Shown here piece by piece: positions 17,135 to 27,390 of a DNA stretch of 64,000 nt (positions are counted from its first letter, which is position 1; each line of letters starts with the position of its first letter). The stretch covers positions 1-64,000 of the forward strand of contig JAEZVV010000165.1 in assembly GCA_023443095.1 (NCBI GenBank). Direction: 5' to 3'. The notes under the pieces were generated by a model. The model was given only the letters and a program-made list of their open reading frames with translations. It was not told where the DNA came from and ran no database searches. Origin of the DNA: Pseudomonadota bacterium (GTDB taxonomy: Bacteria > Pseudomonadota > Gammaproteobacteria > Burkholderiales > Burkholderiaceae_F). Position numbers and translations under genes: made by a program.

Positions 17135-17587
17135 ATGGCGACAAAACTCACCGCAACCCTGGTCGCCCTGGCGAGCGCCCTCGCCGCCACCAGCGCTCGC
17201 GCCGACTGTGTCGCGGGCGAAGCGACCGTGTTTGCCTGCCAAACGGCGCAGGGCAAGCGAATCGAGGTCTGCGACGCGGGCAAGACCCTCACGTATTCCT
17301 TCGGCCGGCCGCAAGCCCAACCCGAAATCATGCTCCGGGTGGCGCGCGAACGGGCCTCGACCAGCCAGTGGAACGGCCTTGGCCGCTTCATCGCGTATTC
17401 GGTCGACATTCCCAACGGCGACACGGTCTACAGCGTTTTCTGGGGCGCCGACCGCTTGAGCGACGACCATCCGATCGAGGCCGGAGTCGAGGTGCTCGTC
17501 AAGGGGCGGCTCGCCGCCACTGTCCGCTGCGCTGACGGCGAGATCGTGCAAGCGATCGAAGGCCTGGACTTGAAACCCACCGACTGA
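17135..17587 (+). CDS. Exported protein of unknown function
   Basis: 150 residues from ATG 17135, with a clear signal peptide (MATKLTATLVALASALAATSARA, cleavage after about residue 23, shown here in two parts by its lysine and its hydrophobic core). The mature part has four cysteines (ADC, FAC, EVC, VRC) that could form disulfides, and aromatic stretches such as FIAYSVDIPNGDTVYSVFWG. I do not recognise the family. It ends 30 bases before hoxX on the same strand, so it may share its transcript; a role linked to hydrogenase is only a guess from position. Confidence 0.75.
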   Translation: MATKLTATLVALASALAATSARADCVAGEATVFACQTAQGKRIEVCDAGKTLTYSFGRPQAQPEIMLRVARERASTSQWNGLGRFIAYSVDIPNGDTVYSVFWGADRLSDDHPIEAGVEVLVKGRLAATVRCADGEIVQAIEGLDLKPTD

Positions 17588-17617
17588 ACCGGCGTCCTGC
17601 CGAATCCGAAGTCCGCC

Positions 17618-19330
17618 ATGCGCGTCCTTTTGCTCGCCCATTCCTTCAACAGCCTGACGCAACGCCTGTGGGTCGAGCTCGAAGCGCGCGGCCACGAGGT
17701 CTCGCTCGAACTCGACATCAACGACGCCACCACGACTCAGGCCGTGGCGCTGTTTGCACCCGAGCTGCTGATCGCCCCGTTTCTTAAGCGCGCGATTCCC
17801 GCCTCCGTGTGGCAGGCCCTGCCCTGCTGGGTCGTGCACCCGGGCGTGGTCGGTGACCGCGGCCCTTCGGCACTCGACTGGGCGGTGCTCGAGGGCGAGG
17901 CGCGCTGGGGCGTGACCGTGCTGCAGGCCAACGCCGAGTTCGACGCGGGCGACGTCATCGCCACCCGCGAGTTCACGCTGCGGCCCGCGGCCAAGGGCAG
18001 TCTTTACCGGCTCGAGCTGACCCAGGCCGCGGTGGCAGCGGTGTTCGAAGGCATTGAAAAACTCGAACGGGGCCTGCCCCCCACCCCGCTTTCGGCCTGG
18101 CCCGGTCCGCTGCCCGGCCGAGCCCGTCCCCTGCTGCGTCAGGCCGAACGGGCAATCGACTGGTCGCGCGACAGCACCGCCACTGTGCTTGGCAAGATCC
18201 GTTCGGCCGACGGCACGCCGGGCCTGGCCGACGCCATCGACAGCGGCGCGGGCCGGCTCGCGGTCCACCTATACGACGCCCATGCCGAAGGCCATCTGCA
18301 GGGCGAACCGGGAGCCCTGATCGCCCGCCGCGACGAGGCGGTGTGCCGCGCCACGGTCGACGGCGCGGTTTGGATAGGCAGCATCAAGCTGAGCGACCAG
18401 GCCGACCAGCCCTTCAAGGTCCCCGCCACCCTGGCCCTGGGCGCGATCGCCGCAGCGCTGCCGGAAGCGCCGATCGCGCTCGAGGCCCGGCCGACCCGGC
18501 CGACCTGGCGCGAGCTGAGCTACGAGGAGGAAGGCGAGGTCGGCATCCTGCACTTTGCCTTCTACAACGGGGCGATGAGCACGGTCCAATGCCAGCGTCT
18601 GGCGCAGGCGCTGCGCGAGGTCAAGCGCCGTCCGACCCGGGTGCTGCTGCTCGCCGGCGGCCCGGATTTCTGGAGCAACGGCCTGCACCTGAACGTGATC
18701 GAGGCCGCAGCCGACCCGGCCGAGGAGTCGATGCGCAACATCGAGGCGATGGACGACGTGGTGCTGGAACTGCTCACCGCCACCGACAAGATCACGATCG
18801 CCGCCCTGCAGGGCAATGCCGGCGCCGGCGGGGTGTTCCTCGCCCTGGCCGCCGACTTCGTCTGGGCGCGTCGGGGCGTGGTGCTCAATCCGCATTACAA
18901 AGGCATGGGCAACCTCTACGGCTCCGAATACTGGACTTATGTTCTGCCGCGCCGGGTGGGCGAGCAGCAGGCGCGCCGCATCACCGAACTGCGCCTGCCG
19001 ATGGAAACGGCGCAGGCCCAATCCCTCGGCCTGCTCGACGAGGCTTTCGGCGCCACCCCCGCGGCCTTCCTCGGCGAGGCCCGCCGCCGCGCGCAGGACA
19101 TGGCCGCCGCCCCCGATCTGGCCGAACGCCTCGCGGCCAAGGCCGATACGCGCCGCCGCGACGAAGCGGCCAAGCCGCTGGCCGCCTACCGTGCCGAAGA
19201 GCTGGAGCAGATGCGGCTCAACTTCTTCGGCTTCGACCCCAGCTACCACGTCGCCCGCAGCCACTTCGTGCGCAAGGCCGGCAAGGCGCGCACCCCGGCC
19301 TACCTCGCGCGCCACCGCCAGCGCCGCTAG
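17618..19330 (+). CDS. hoxX: Hydrogenase maturation factor HoxX/HypX (CO ligand synthesis)
   Basis: HoxX/HypX makes the CO ligand of the Ni-Fe centre from a formyl group under aerobic conditions. The 570 residues show an N-terminal formyltransferase-like domain (about 1-270, with PCWVVHPGVVGDRGPSALDW) and a C-terminal enoyl-CoA hydratase/isomerase-like domain (about 290-540, with LAGGPDFWSNGLHLN, AGAGGVFLALAADFVWAR and NPHYKGMGNLYGSEYW). Length and both domains are intact. It lies about 4.1 kb after hypE, apart from the hyp operon, as in some other bacteria. Its presence suggests that this hydrogenase is made in the presence of oxygen. Confidence 0.94.
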   Translation: MRVLLLAHSFNSLTQRLWVELEARGHEVSLELDINDATTTQAVALFAPELLIAPFLKRAIPASVWQALPCWVVHPGVVGDRGPSALDWAVLEGEARWGVTVLQANAEFDAGDVIATREFTLRPAAKGSLYRLELTQAAVAAVFEGIEKLERGLPPTPLSAWPGPLPGRARPLLRQAERAIDWSRDSTATVLGKIRSADGTPGLADAIDSGAGRLAVHLYDAHAEGHLQGEPGALIARRDEAVCRATVDGAVWIGSIKLSDQADQPFKVPATLALGAIAAALPEAPIALEARPTRPTWRELSYEEEGEVGILHFAFYNGAMSTVQCQRLAQALREVKRRPTRVLLLAGGPDFWSNGLHLNVIEAAADPAEESMRNIEAMDDVVLELLTATDKITIAALQGNAGAGGVFLALAADFVWARRGVVLNPHYKGMGNLYGSEYWTYVLPRRVGEQQARRITELRLPMETAQAQSLGLLDEAFGATPAAFLGEARRRAQDMAAAPDLAERLAAKADTRRRDEAAKPLAAYRAEELEQMRLNFFGFDPSYHVARSHFVRKAGKARTPAYLARHRQRR

Positions 19331-19375
19331 CCGCTGGCGGCCGAGCAACACTGCCGGCTGCCCTTGTCCTGGCGC

Positions 19376-19404
19376 AAACCCGAGGGTTTACTCGCGCCTA
19401 TAAA
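19376..19404 (+). promoter_or_regulatory. Possible V/A-ATPase operon promoter with palindrome
   Basis: TATAAA at 19399-19404 could be a -10 box, about 60 bases before the first ATPase gene. A perfect palindrome AAACCCGAGGGTTT (19376-19389) sits where the -35 box would be, which suggests an operator for an activator or repressor. No standard -35 is visible. Alternatively the palindrome ends the hoxX transcript. Confidence 0.4.
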
Positions 19405-19462
19405 CGCAACAGGGGCGGCCCGACGACGCTGGCTGTGGCCGTCGCCTTGAGGAGGGCAAGGC

Positions 19463-19807
19463 GTGGCGCATCCCATTCCCAGCAACTCACCGCAGGTCGA
19501 CGCGGCGATTTCCCGCGTCCTGGCGGCAGAACAAGCGGCTCAAGCGGCGATCGGCGCCGCCCGGGCGGAGGCGTCTGCCACGCTGGAAGCGGCGCGCAAC
19601 ACCGCGCGCCGCATCGGCGACCGCGCCGAGGCCTGCGTCGCCGCCTGCCGCGCCAGCACCGAAAAAGCCGCCGCCGAACGCGCCGCCGAAGTCGACGCGA
19701 GCATCGCCGCCCTGCGCGAGATCCATAGCCACCAGCCGGCCGAGCTGCTCCGCTTGCAGCAGGCGATAGAAGCGCTCGCGCGCGAACTCACGGGTGGTCG
19801 CGAATGA
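19463..19807 (+). CDS. V/A-type ATPase peripheral stalk subunit G/H
   Basis: 114 residues, almost all one Ala/Glu/Arg-rich helix (about 10-110), as expected for the G/H-type stalk subunit that pairs with subunit E. The assignment rests on helical composition and on being the first gene of a V/A-ATPase operon; the sequence itself is low in specific motifs. The start is GTG 19463 with GAGGAGG 8 bases upstream, the best ribosome site in the operon. It overlaps the next gene by 4 bases (ATGA). Confidence 0.75.
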   Translation: MAHPIPSNSPQVDAAISRVLAAEQAAQAAIGAARAEASATLEAARNTARRIGDRAEACVAACRASTEKAAAERAAEVDASIAALREIHSHQPAELLRLQQAIEALARELTGGRE

Positions 19808-20562
19808 TCCCGGTCGGCAGCCTCGATTACGCGCAAGCACGTATGCAGTCCCGCATCGGCCGCCGGCCGGGCGATTCCACCTGGAGCGCGATCGAACACG
19901 CGCGCGAGGCCGACACCCTGATCGATCTGGCGCGCGACACCACCTTGCAGGCACCGCTTGCCCAGCTCGGCCAGCGGCGGGAGATCCACGCGGTCGAGCT
20001 TGGGCTGCGGCTGCACTGGCGCGGCGCAGTCGAAGAACTCGCCTTGTGGATGCCCGAATGCTGGCGCCCCGCCCTGCGCTGGTGCAAGAGCCTGCCCTAC
20101 CTGCCGCTGCTGTCGCACTGGGCGGCGGGGCGGCACATCAGCGACTGGATGAGGGCCGACCCGGTCTGCCACGAGCTGCTGAATTCGGCCGCCCCCAGCA
20201 TTCCGAGCCAACACGAGTTCGCGCCGCTGGCGGCCGCGCTCGAGCGCCCCGCCACGCTGGCTGCGGCCTGGGGACACGAGTTCGTGTTGCGCCTGCCGCC
20301 CGCCGCCCGCCAGGCGGCCGAGCTGCAAGCGGTGTCGCAGCTGGTCACCGACTATTACTCTCGCGCCGTACTGGTGGCGGGGACCGAAGGCCTGCGCCTG
20401 CGCCGCCGCTTCGACGCCCGCCTGCTGGCCAGTTTCCGCCGCCACGCGATTGAACCGATGGCGGCCTTCGCCTACCTCGGCCTGAGCGCACTCGACCTCG
20501 AACGCCTGCGCGGCGAACTGGTCCTGCGCCTGGCGCTGCCAACGCGGAGTTTCGCCTCATGA
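19804..20562 (+). CDS. ntpC: V/A-type ATPase subunit C
   Basis: Central-axis socket subunit (C in archaeal naming, d in eukaryotes) that joins the rotor shaft to the proteolipid ring. The 252 residues begin with YAQARMQSRIGRRP, matching the family start, and are mainly helical. Sequence similarity in this family is low, so the call depends partly on its place between the stalk gene and subunit I. It is shorter than typical archaeal C (about 320-350), which fits the short bacterial versions. ATGA overlaps lie on both sides. Confidence 0.75.
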   Translation: MIPVGSLDYAQARMQSRIGRRPGDSTWSAIEHAREADTLIDLARDTTLQAPLAQLGQRREIHAVELGLRLHWRGAVEELALWMPECWRPALRWCKSLPYLPLLSHWAAGRHISDWMRADPVCHELLNSAAPSIPSQHEFAPLAAALERPATLAAAWGHEFVLRLPPAARQAAELQAVSQLVTDYYSRAVLVAGTEGLRLRRRFDARLLASFRRHAIEPMAAFAYLGLSALDLERLRGELVLRLALPTRSFAS

Positions 20563-22388
20563 TGCGACCGCGACCGGCCCGCTGGTTCGAAGTGCTGGTG
20601 GCGCGCGACGACTGCGCGCAGTTGCTCGAGGCACTCGCCGCCACCGGCCGGGTCGAGCTCGAGGCGCGTGCCCAGGCCGGCCTGCCCAGCTCGTTCACCG
20701 AACTGCAGCCGCTGTTGGCGCGCGGCGCCGAACTGGCGCTGCGTTATTCGGCGTATTGGCCGCGCGACCGCCTGCTGGCCTCGGCCGTTCCGGAATCGCC
20801 TGCAACCACCCTGGCGCGGGCGATCGAACGCCTGCAACATTGGGCCGAGTTGGCCGAGCCGCTGATTCAGGCGAGCCAGCAGGCAGAAGTCGAAAGTGAA
20901 GAACTCGAACGCTGGAGCCGGGTGCTCGCGGCGCTGGGCGATTCGCCGCTCGATCTGGCGCATCTGGGCGCGGCCGGCCCGCTCGCGCGCGTGCTTCTGG
21001 TCGAATACCCCCCCGAACTCGCACCGGAAACGCCGGGCGGTGCCGCCCAGGTCATCGTGCGCCGGGTTCCGACCTCGCACGCGACCTTCGCTTTTGCGGT
21101 CGGCACCACGGCCGAGCTTGAAACCCTGGCGCGGGAAGCGACCGCACTCAAGGGCCGGGTCCACCCGATTCCGTCCTGGCTCAGCCCGGTCGCCGCCACC
21201 AACCAGACCACCATCGAGCGTCGGCGCCGCGAACTGGAGCACGAAGCCGAAAGCCGCGCCACTGCCTTCGAGGCGCTCAACCGGCAATTTGGTCTGCGCG
21301 CCGCACTCGGCGGTCTCTATCGCCTGCAATGGCTGATGCGCAATGTGCACGGGCTCGAGTCCGGCGAGCACTTCAACTGGGTGACAGGCTGGACCAGCGA
21401 TTTCAACGGTGGCGTGCTCCAGCACGCGGTCGAAGCCAGCGGCGCCCGCGCCCTGCTCCATTTTCCGCGCGCACCGCGCGGGCTGCGGGCCCCGCTTCTG
21501 CTCGCCAACCCGGCCTGGGCCCGGCCTTTCGAGATCTTCCCGCGCGCGCTGGGCATGCCGACCGCCAACGAGGCCGACCCCAGCGTCTTGCTCGCGATCG
21601 TGGTGCCGCTGATCTTCGGCTTCATGTTCGGCGACACCGGCCAGGGCCTTGTCATCGCCGCGCTCGCCTTCGCCTGGCGCCGGCGTTTTGCGATCGCTCC
21701 GCTGCTGATCGCGGGCGGTCTCAGCGCAGCGTTTTTCGGCCTGCTTTTCGGCTCGTTTTTCTGCCGCGAGGACGTGCTCCCGGCGCTGTGGATGCACCCG
21801 CTGTCGCACCCGCTCGAGCTGCTCACCGTGCCGGTGATGGGCGGTGCGCTGCTGCTCGCCACCGGCCTGCTGCTGAGTTCGCTCGCCTCGTACTGGCGCG
21901 GCGAATGGGCGCGGCTGGCGGGCGAAGACCTGGGGCTGCTCGCCGTCTACGCCGGCAGCGTCGGGCTCTGGATCGACCTGCGCCTAGCCTGGCTGGCAGC
22001 CGCCGGCGCGATCGCCTTTGTTGCCGGTCACGCCGTCCATGCCGGGCGTGCGTCCGCGGCCGGGGCCGCAGCGGGCGAGCTGATCGAAAAAACGCTGCAG
22101 CTGCTGATCAACACGCTGTCGTTTGCCCGCGTCGGCGCTTTTGCCTTGGCGCACGCGGGGCTGTCGTCGGCGATCGTCGCTCTCGCCGACTCGACTCCGA
22201 ACCTCTTTGCCTGGGCGCTGGTGATGCTGGTTGGCAATGTCGCGGTGATCGCGATCGAAGCCATGGTGGTGAGCATCCAGACCACCCGCCTGGTGTTGTT
22301 CGAATTTTTCACCCGCTTCCTGCAGGGTGGCGGCCGCGTCTTCCATCCGCTGCCTGCGCCTCCGCTGCCCTCCCAACCGACGACCTAG
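20559..22388 (+). CDS. ntpI: V/A-type ATPase membrane subunit I (a)
   Basis: Subunit I/a provides the ion half-channels. The N-terminal half (1-320) is a soluble arm with helices and coiled coil. The C-terminal half has about seven to eight membrane helices starting near IVVPLIFGFMFGDTGQG. The key channel helix reads NTLSFARVGAFALAHAGLS and holds the conserved arginine opposite the proteolipid glutamate; the next helix has VVSIQTTRLVLFEFFTRF. The 609 residues are normal. It overlaps subunit C by 4 bases and ends 9 bases before subunit K. Confidence 0.93.
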   Translation: MMRPRPARWFEVLVARDDCAQLLEALAATGRVELEARAQAGLPSSFTELQPLLARGAELALRYSAYWPRDRLLASAVPESPATTLARAIERLQHWAELAEPLIQASQQAEVESEELERWSRVLAALGDSPLDLAHLGAAGPLARVLLVEYPPELAPETPGGAAQVIVRRVPTSHATFAFAVGTTAELETLAREATALKGRVHPIPSWLSPVAATNQTTIERRRRELEHEAESRATAFEALNRQFGLRAALGGLYRLQWLMRNVHGLESGEHFNWVTGWTSDFNGGVLQHAVEASGARALLHFPRAPRGLRAPLLLANPAWARPFEIFPRALGMPTANEADPSVLLAIVVPLIFGFMFGDTGQGLVIAALAFAWRRRFAIAPLLIAGGLSAAFFGLLFGSFFCREDVLPALWMHPLSHPLELLTVPVMGGALLLATGLLLSSLASYWRGEWARLAGEDLGLLAVYAGSVGLWIDLRLAWLAAAGAIAFVAGHAVHAGRASAAGAAAGELIEKTLQLLINTLSFARVGAFALAHAGLSSAIVALADSTPNLFAWALVMLVGNVAVIAIEAMVVSIQTTRLVLFEFFTRFLQGGGRVFHPLPAPPLPSQPTT

Positions 22389-22397
22389 GAGAACTCG

Positions 22398-22760
22398 ATG
22401 AAGACCCCTGCCCCGCGCCCGGTTTCGCGCGCGCTGCTCGCCCTGCTGGTCCTGACCGCCGTTTTTGCCGCCGGTGCCACGGCCTTGCTGTTGGTGATGC
22501 CACCCGCTCTGGCGGCAACGCCGGCGGCGGCCCTGCCCGAGGGGGCGGGTTGGGCGTTTGCCGCGGCGGCGGCGGCCACCGCGATGTCATCGCTGGCGGC
22601 CGGTTACGCCGTCGCCAAGGTCGGCACCGCGGCGATCGGAGCACTGGCCGAGAAACCCGAGCTCTTTGGCCGGCTGCTGATTTTTGTCGGTCTTGCCGAA
22701 GGCATCGCGATCTACGGCCTGATCGTGTCCATCCTGATCCTCAATCGACTCGGCGGCTAA
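22398..22760 (+). CDS. ntpK: V/A-type ATPase proteolipid subunit K (c)
   Basis: Rotor-ring subunit, 120 residues. A hydrophobic N-terminal segment (about 12-40), possibly a signal, is followed by one helical hairpin: about 52-76 and 91-115. Glu101 in GLAEGIAIYGL is the ion-carrying residue. The residue after it is Gly, whereas Na+-binding rings usually have Thr or Ser there, so proton transport is more likely; this is inference. GGAG lies 8 bases upstream of ATG 22398. Confidence 0.93.
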   Translation: MKTPAPRPVSRALLALLVLTAVFAAGATALLLVMPPALAATPAAALPEGAGWAFAAAAAATAMSSLAAGYAVAKVGTAAIGALAEKPELFGRLLIFVGLAEGIAIYGLIVSILILNRLGG

Positions 22761-22766
22761 AGCCTC

Positions 22767-23063
22767 ATGAACGCACCCGTCTACATCGGCGACGACATCG
22801 CCGCCGCGGGTTTCCGCCTGGTCGGGCTCGAGGTCCTCGTGCCGGCGCCCGGCGAGGAAGCCGCCGCCCTGGTGCGGGCACGTTCGCATTCGCCGCTGGT
22901 GTTGCTGTCGGCAGCGACGGCGGCGCAGATTCCGGCAGTCCTGCTCGAACCCGCGCTCCTGGCCGCGACGCCGATCACGGTCCTCGTGCCCGACATCCAT
23001 GGCGCGGTCGAACTGCCCGATCCCTCGGCCCGGCTGCGGCGCCAACTGGGAGTCGAGGCATGA
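22767..23063 (+). CDS. V/A-type ATPase subunit F
   Basis: Small central-stalk subunit, 98 residues. The start VYIGDDIAAAGFRLVGLEV matches the family pattern (IGD...GFRLAG), and the Rossmann-like core continues with SPLVLLSAATAAQIP and ITVLVPDI. It stabilises the rotor shaft subunit D. It starts 6 bases after subunit K, and its stop overlaps the subunit E ATG (ATGA). Confidence 0.88.
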   Translation: MNAPVYIGDDIAAAGFRLVGLEVLVPAPGEEAAALVRARSHSPLVLLSAATAAQIPAVLLEPALLAATPITVLVPDIHGAVELPDPSARLRRQLGVEA

Positions 23064-23665
23064 ACATCGAGCGGCAGATGGCGGCCCTGATCGAACTGGT
23101 CGAAAACGACCGAGCGGCCCAGATCGCGGCGATTGCCGCTGAAGCCGCGAGCAAGGCGACCCAGACCGTAAGCCAGGCACGCCGCAGCGCACGCGAGCGG
23201 ACCCGCGCCGCGCTCGCCGACGAGCGCCGCCGCCGCGCCCAGCTGCTTGCCGCCGCGACCGCCCGCCTGGCCAACGAAGAGCGCCAGCACCAGCAGCAGA
23301 GCCACGCCGCCCTGCTCGCCCTGGCCTGGCAGGCGCTGCCGGCCAAGCTCGAGGCGCGCTGGGCCAGCCCGTCGGCACGTGCAGACTGGCTGCGCCATGT
23401 GTTTGAAGCCGCCCGCACCGCGCTCGCGCCCGGCCTCTGGACCGTGGTCCACGGCCGCGACCTGGCCGGCGCCGACCGCGAGCTTCTGCTCGGGCTCGGA
23501 CACGCCGCGGGAGTGACACTCGAGTTCGCCGAAGACCCGATGATCCGCAGCGGGATCAAGCTGCGCGCCGGCGGCAACGTGGTCGACGGCAGCACGGCCG
23601 GGCTTCTGGCCGACCGCGCCGCGCTCGGCAGTCGCTTGCTCGACCTCTTGCAGGAAAACCCATGA
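23060..23665 (+). CDS. ntpE: V/A-type ATPase subunit E
   Basis: Peripheral stalk subunit of 201 residues. It has a long N-terminal helix rich in Ala, Arg and Glu (about 1-85, IERQMAALIELVENDRAAQI onward) that would pair with subunit G/H. A globular C-terminal domain follows, with the family motif DPMIRSGIKLRAGGNVVDGS. ATG 23060 was chosen because it overlaps the subunit F stop; the frame is open far upstream but that part is an off-frame reading of subunits I and K. Confidence 0.88.
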   Translation: MNIERQMAALIELVENDRAAQIAAIAAEAASKATQTVSQARRSARERTRAALADERRRRAQLLAAATARLANEERQHQQQSHAALLALAWQALPAKLEARWASPSARADWLRHVFEAARTALAPGLWTVVHGRDLAGADRELLLGLGHAAGVTLEFAEDPMIRSGIKLRAGGNVVDGSTAGLLADRAALGSRLLDLLQENP

Positions 23666-25408
23666 AAACCGCCACCGTGAGACGAATCAGCGGACCGGTC
23701 CTGCGGGCCCACACCAGCGACGCCTTCTCGATGCGGGAAGCGGTGCGGGTCGGCCCACGCGAACTGCTGGGCGAAGTGGTCCGCCTCGACGGCGCCGAGA
23801 TCCTGGTCCAGGTCTATGAAGACACCACCGGCCTGCGCCCGGGCACCCTGGTGCTGGGCGACGGCCTTCCGCTCGCGATCCCGCTCGGCCCCGGCCTTCT
23901 GGGCGGGATTTTCGACGGCCTGCTGCGGCCGCTGCAGGCGACCGGCAGCAATACCATCCAGCCCGGCCTGCGGCCGCTGGCCAGACGCGAGTTCGAGTTC
24001 GTTCCCGCCCTTGCAGCAGGCGCCCCTGTGAATGCCGGCGCTGTCTTCGGCGAGGCGCGCGACCCGGTGCTGCGGCCACAGGCCTGCCTGGTTCCGCCCG
24101 GACTCGACGGCACGGTGGTCTCAATTGCTCCGGCCGGGCCGCAGCGCGACGACGCCATCGTCTGCACCCTGAGAGATGCCGACGGCGTCGAACATGGCTT
24201 GGCGATGAGCTCCCGCTGGTCGGTGCGCGACCCGCGCCCGGTGCGGCGGCGGATCGCCAGCAACACGCCGCTGGTGACCGGTCAGCGCATCCTCGATTCG
24301 CTGTTTCCGGTCGCTCTCGGCGGCAAGGCGGCGATCCCGGGCGGTTTCGGCACCGGCAAGACGGTGCTGCTCGAGACGCTGGCCAAGGGCTGCAACGCCG
24401 ACGTGATCGTCTACCTGGGCTGCGGCGAGCGCGGCAACGAGATGGCAGGGCTGCTCTCCGAGTTCCCCGAGCTTGAAGACCCGCGCACCGGACGCTCGTT
24501 GATGGAGCGCACGGTAATCATCGCCAACACCTCGAACATGCCGGTGGCCGCGCGCGAGGCCAGCATCTACAGCGCCATCACGGTGGCCGAATATTTCCGC
24601 GACCAGGGCCTGCACGTGGCGCTGATGGCCGACTCGACCAGCCGCTGGGCCGAGGCGCTGCGCGAGGTCTCGGGCCGCTTTGGCGAGCTGCCGGGCGAAG
24701 GCGGCTACCCCGCCTACCTGTCGAGCCGGCTCGCCGACTTCTACGAACGCGCGGCGGTGGTCGAGACCCTGGGCGGGGCCATCGGCAGCGTCACGGTGAT
24801 GGGAGCGATCAGCCCGCCCTCGGGCGATTTCTCCGAACCCGTAACCAGCCACACCAAGCGTTTCGTGCGCAGCTTCTGGGCGCTCGACGTCAAACGCGCA
24901 CAGGCGCGCTTCTACCCGGCGATCCACCCGCTGTCTTCGTATTCGGAAGACGCCCGGCTTTTTTCGGCCTGGTGGAGCGAGCAGGGCAATGCCCACTGGG
25001 CCGAGCTGAGAACCCGCTTCCTGGCGCTGCTCGACGAGCAGGCGCGGCTCGAACGGATGGCCCGCATCATCGGCCGCGACGCCTTGCCGCCACGCCAGCA
25101 GCTGACCCTGCTGGTGGCCGAGATCTTCAACGACGCCTTCCTGCGGCAATCGGCCTTCTCGGAAAAGGACCGAGTCGCGGCGCCGGCCAAGCAGGCGGCG
25201 ATGATGAAGCTGCTCGCCCGCTTCTCCGACCTAGCGTTTGCTGCGCTCGAACTCGAGGCCAAGCCCGAGTCAATCGCGCTCCTGCCCTGCGTGCGCGCCC
25301 TGCGCCGCATGGGCGACGAGATCGCCAACGACGAACTCGAGGCCTTTGCCGCGCTCGAGGCCCGCATCGACGGCGAACTGCACACTCTCATCCATCCCGA
25401 GGACTCTC

Positions 25409-25431
<23 letters not shown>
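23662..25431 (+). CDS. ntpA: V/A-type ATPase catalytic subunit A
   Basis: Catalytic subunit, 589 residues. The P-loop is GGFGTGKTVLLE (about 230-241) and the catalytic glutamate lies in GCGERGNEMAGLL. Also present are ANTSNMPVAAREASIY, the Walker B region HVALMADSTSRWAEALRE and GRFGELPGEGGYPAYL. The bulge domain typical of V/A-type A subunits, absent from F-type beta, is present near residues 110-190. It overlaps subunit E by 4 bases and subunit B by 23 bases. Confidence 0.96.
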
Positions 25432-26787
<1,356 letters not shown>

Positions 26788-26791
<4 letters not shown>

Positions 26792-27390
26792 GCGAGGCCG
26801 CCCCGAGCCGCAGCCTGATCCTCGAGTTCCGCGAGGAACGCCGGGCCATGGCCGACGGGTACTCCTTCCTCGACGAAAAGTGCCTGCTGCTCGCGGGCGA
26901 GATCCTGCGCGAACTGGAACGCTTCGAGGCACTGCGAGAGCGTTTGCTGCTGGAGTCCGAAGCGGCAACCGCAGCGCTGGCAGCGGCAATCACTCAGCAC
27001 GGCCTGGAAGAGCTCGAGTGTCACCCGCCGGCCGACCTGTCCGAGGTGAAGCTCGTCGCCAATGTCCGTATGCTCATGGGTGTGAAACTTTTGACCGCCA
27101 CCTACTCCGCCGCCGCTCCGCTGCCAGCCGGGCTGATCCGCTCGCGCCAGGTCGAGCTCTGCGCGACCGCCTTCCAGGCCGTGCTGGCGACCGCCGCCAC
27201 CTTGGGCGCGGTTGCAGCCAACCTTGAACGACTGGCTGCCGAATATCGCCGCGCGATCCGCCGCGCCCGTGCCCTGCACGACGTCTTGCTGCCCGAACTC
27301 GACGGCAAGCTGGTCGAACTCGAGACCCGTCTCGAAGACCTCGAACGCGAAGACGCGATCGCGATGCGGCTTGGAGCGCGCGCGGCATGA
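26788..27390 (+). CDS. ntpD: V/A-type ATPase rotor subunit D
   Basis: Central rotor shaft, 200 residues, with two long helices: N-terminal (LLLAGEILRELERFEALRERL) and C-terminal (LERLAAEYRRAIRRARALHDVLLPEL), the latter a strong family match. It has 4-base overlaps with subunit B and with the ratA-like gene that follows. It completes a nine-gene set G/H-C-I-K-F-E-A-B-D, enough for a whole enzyme. Confidence 0.92.
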
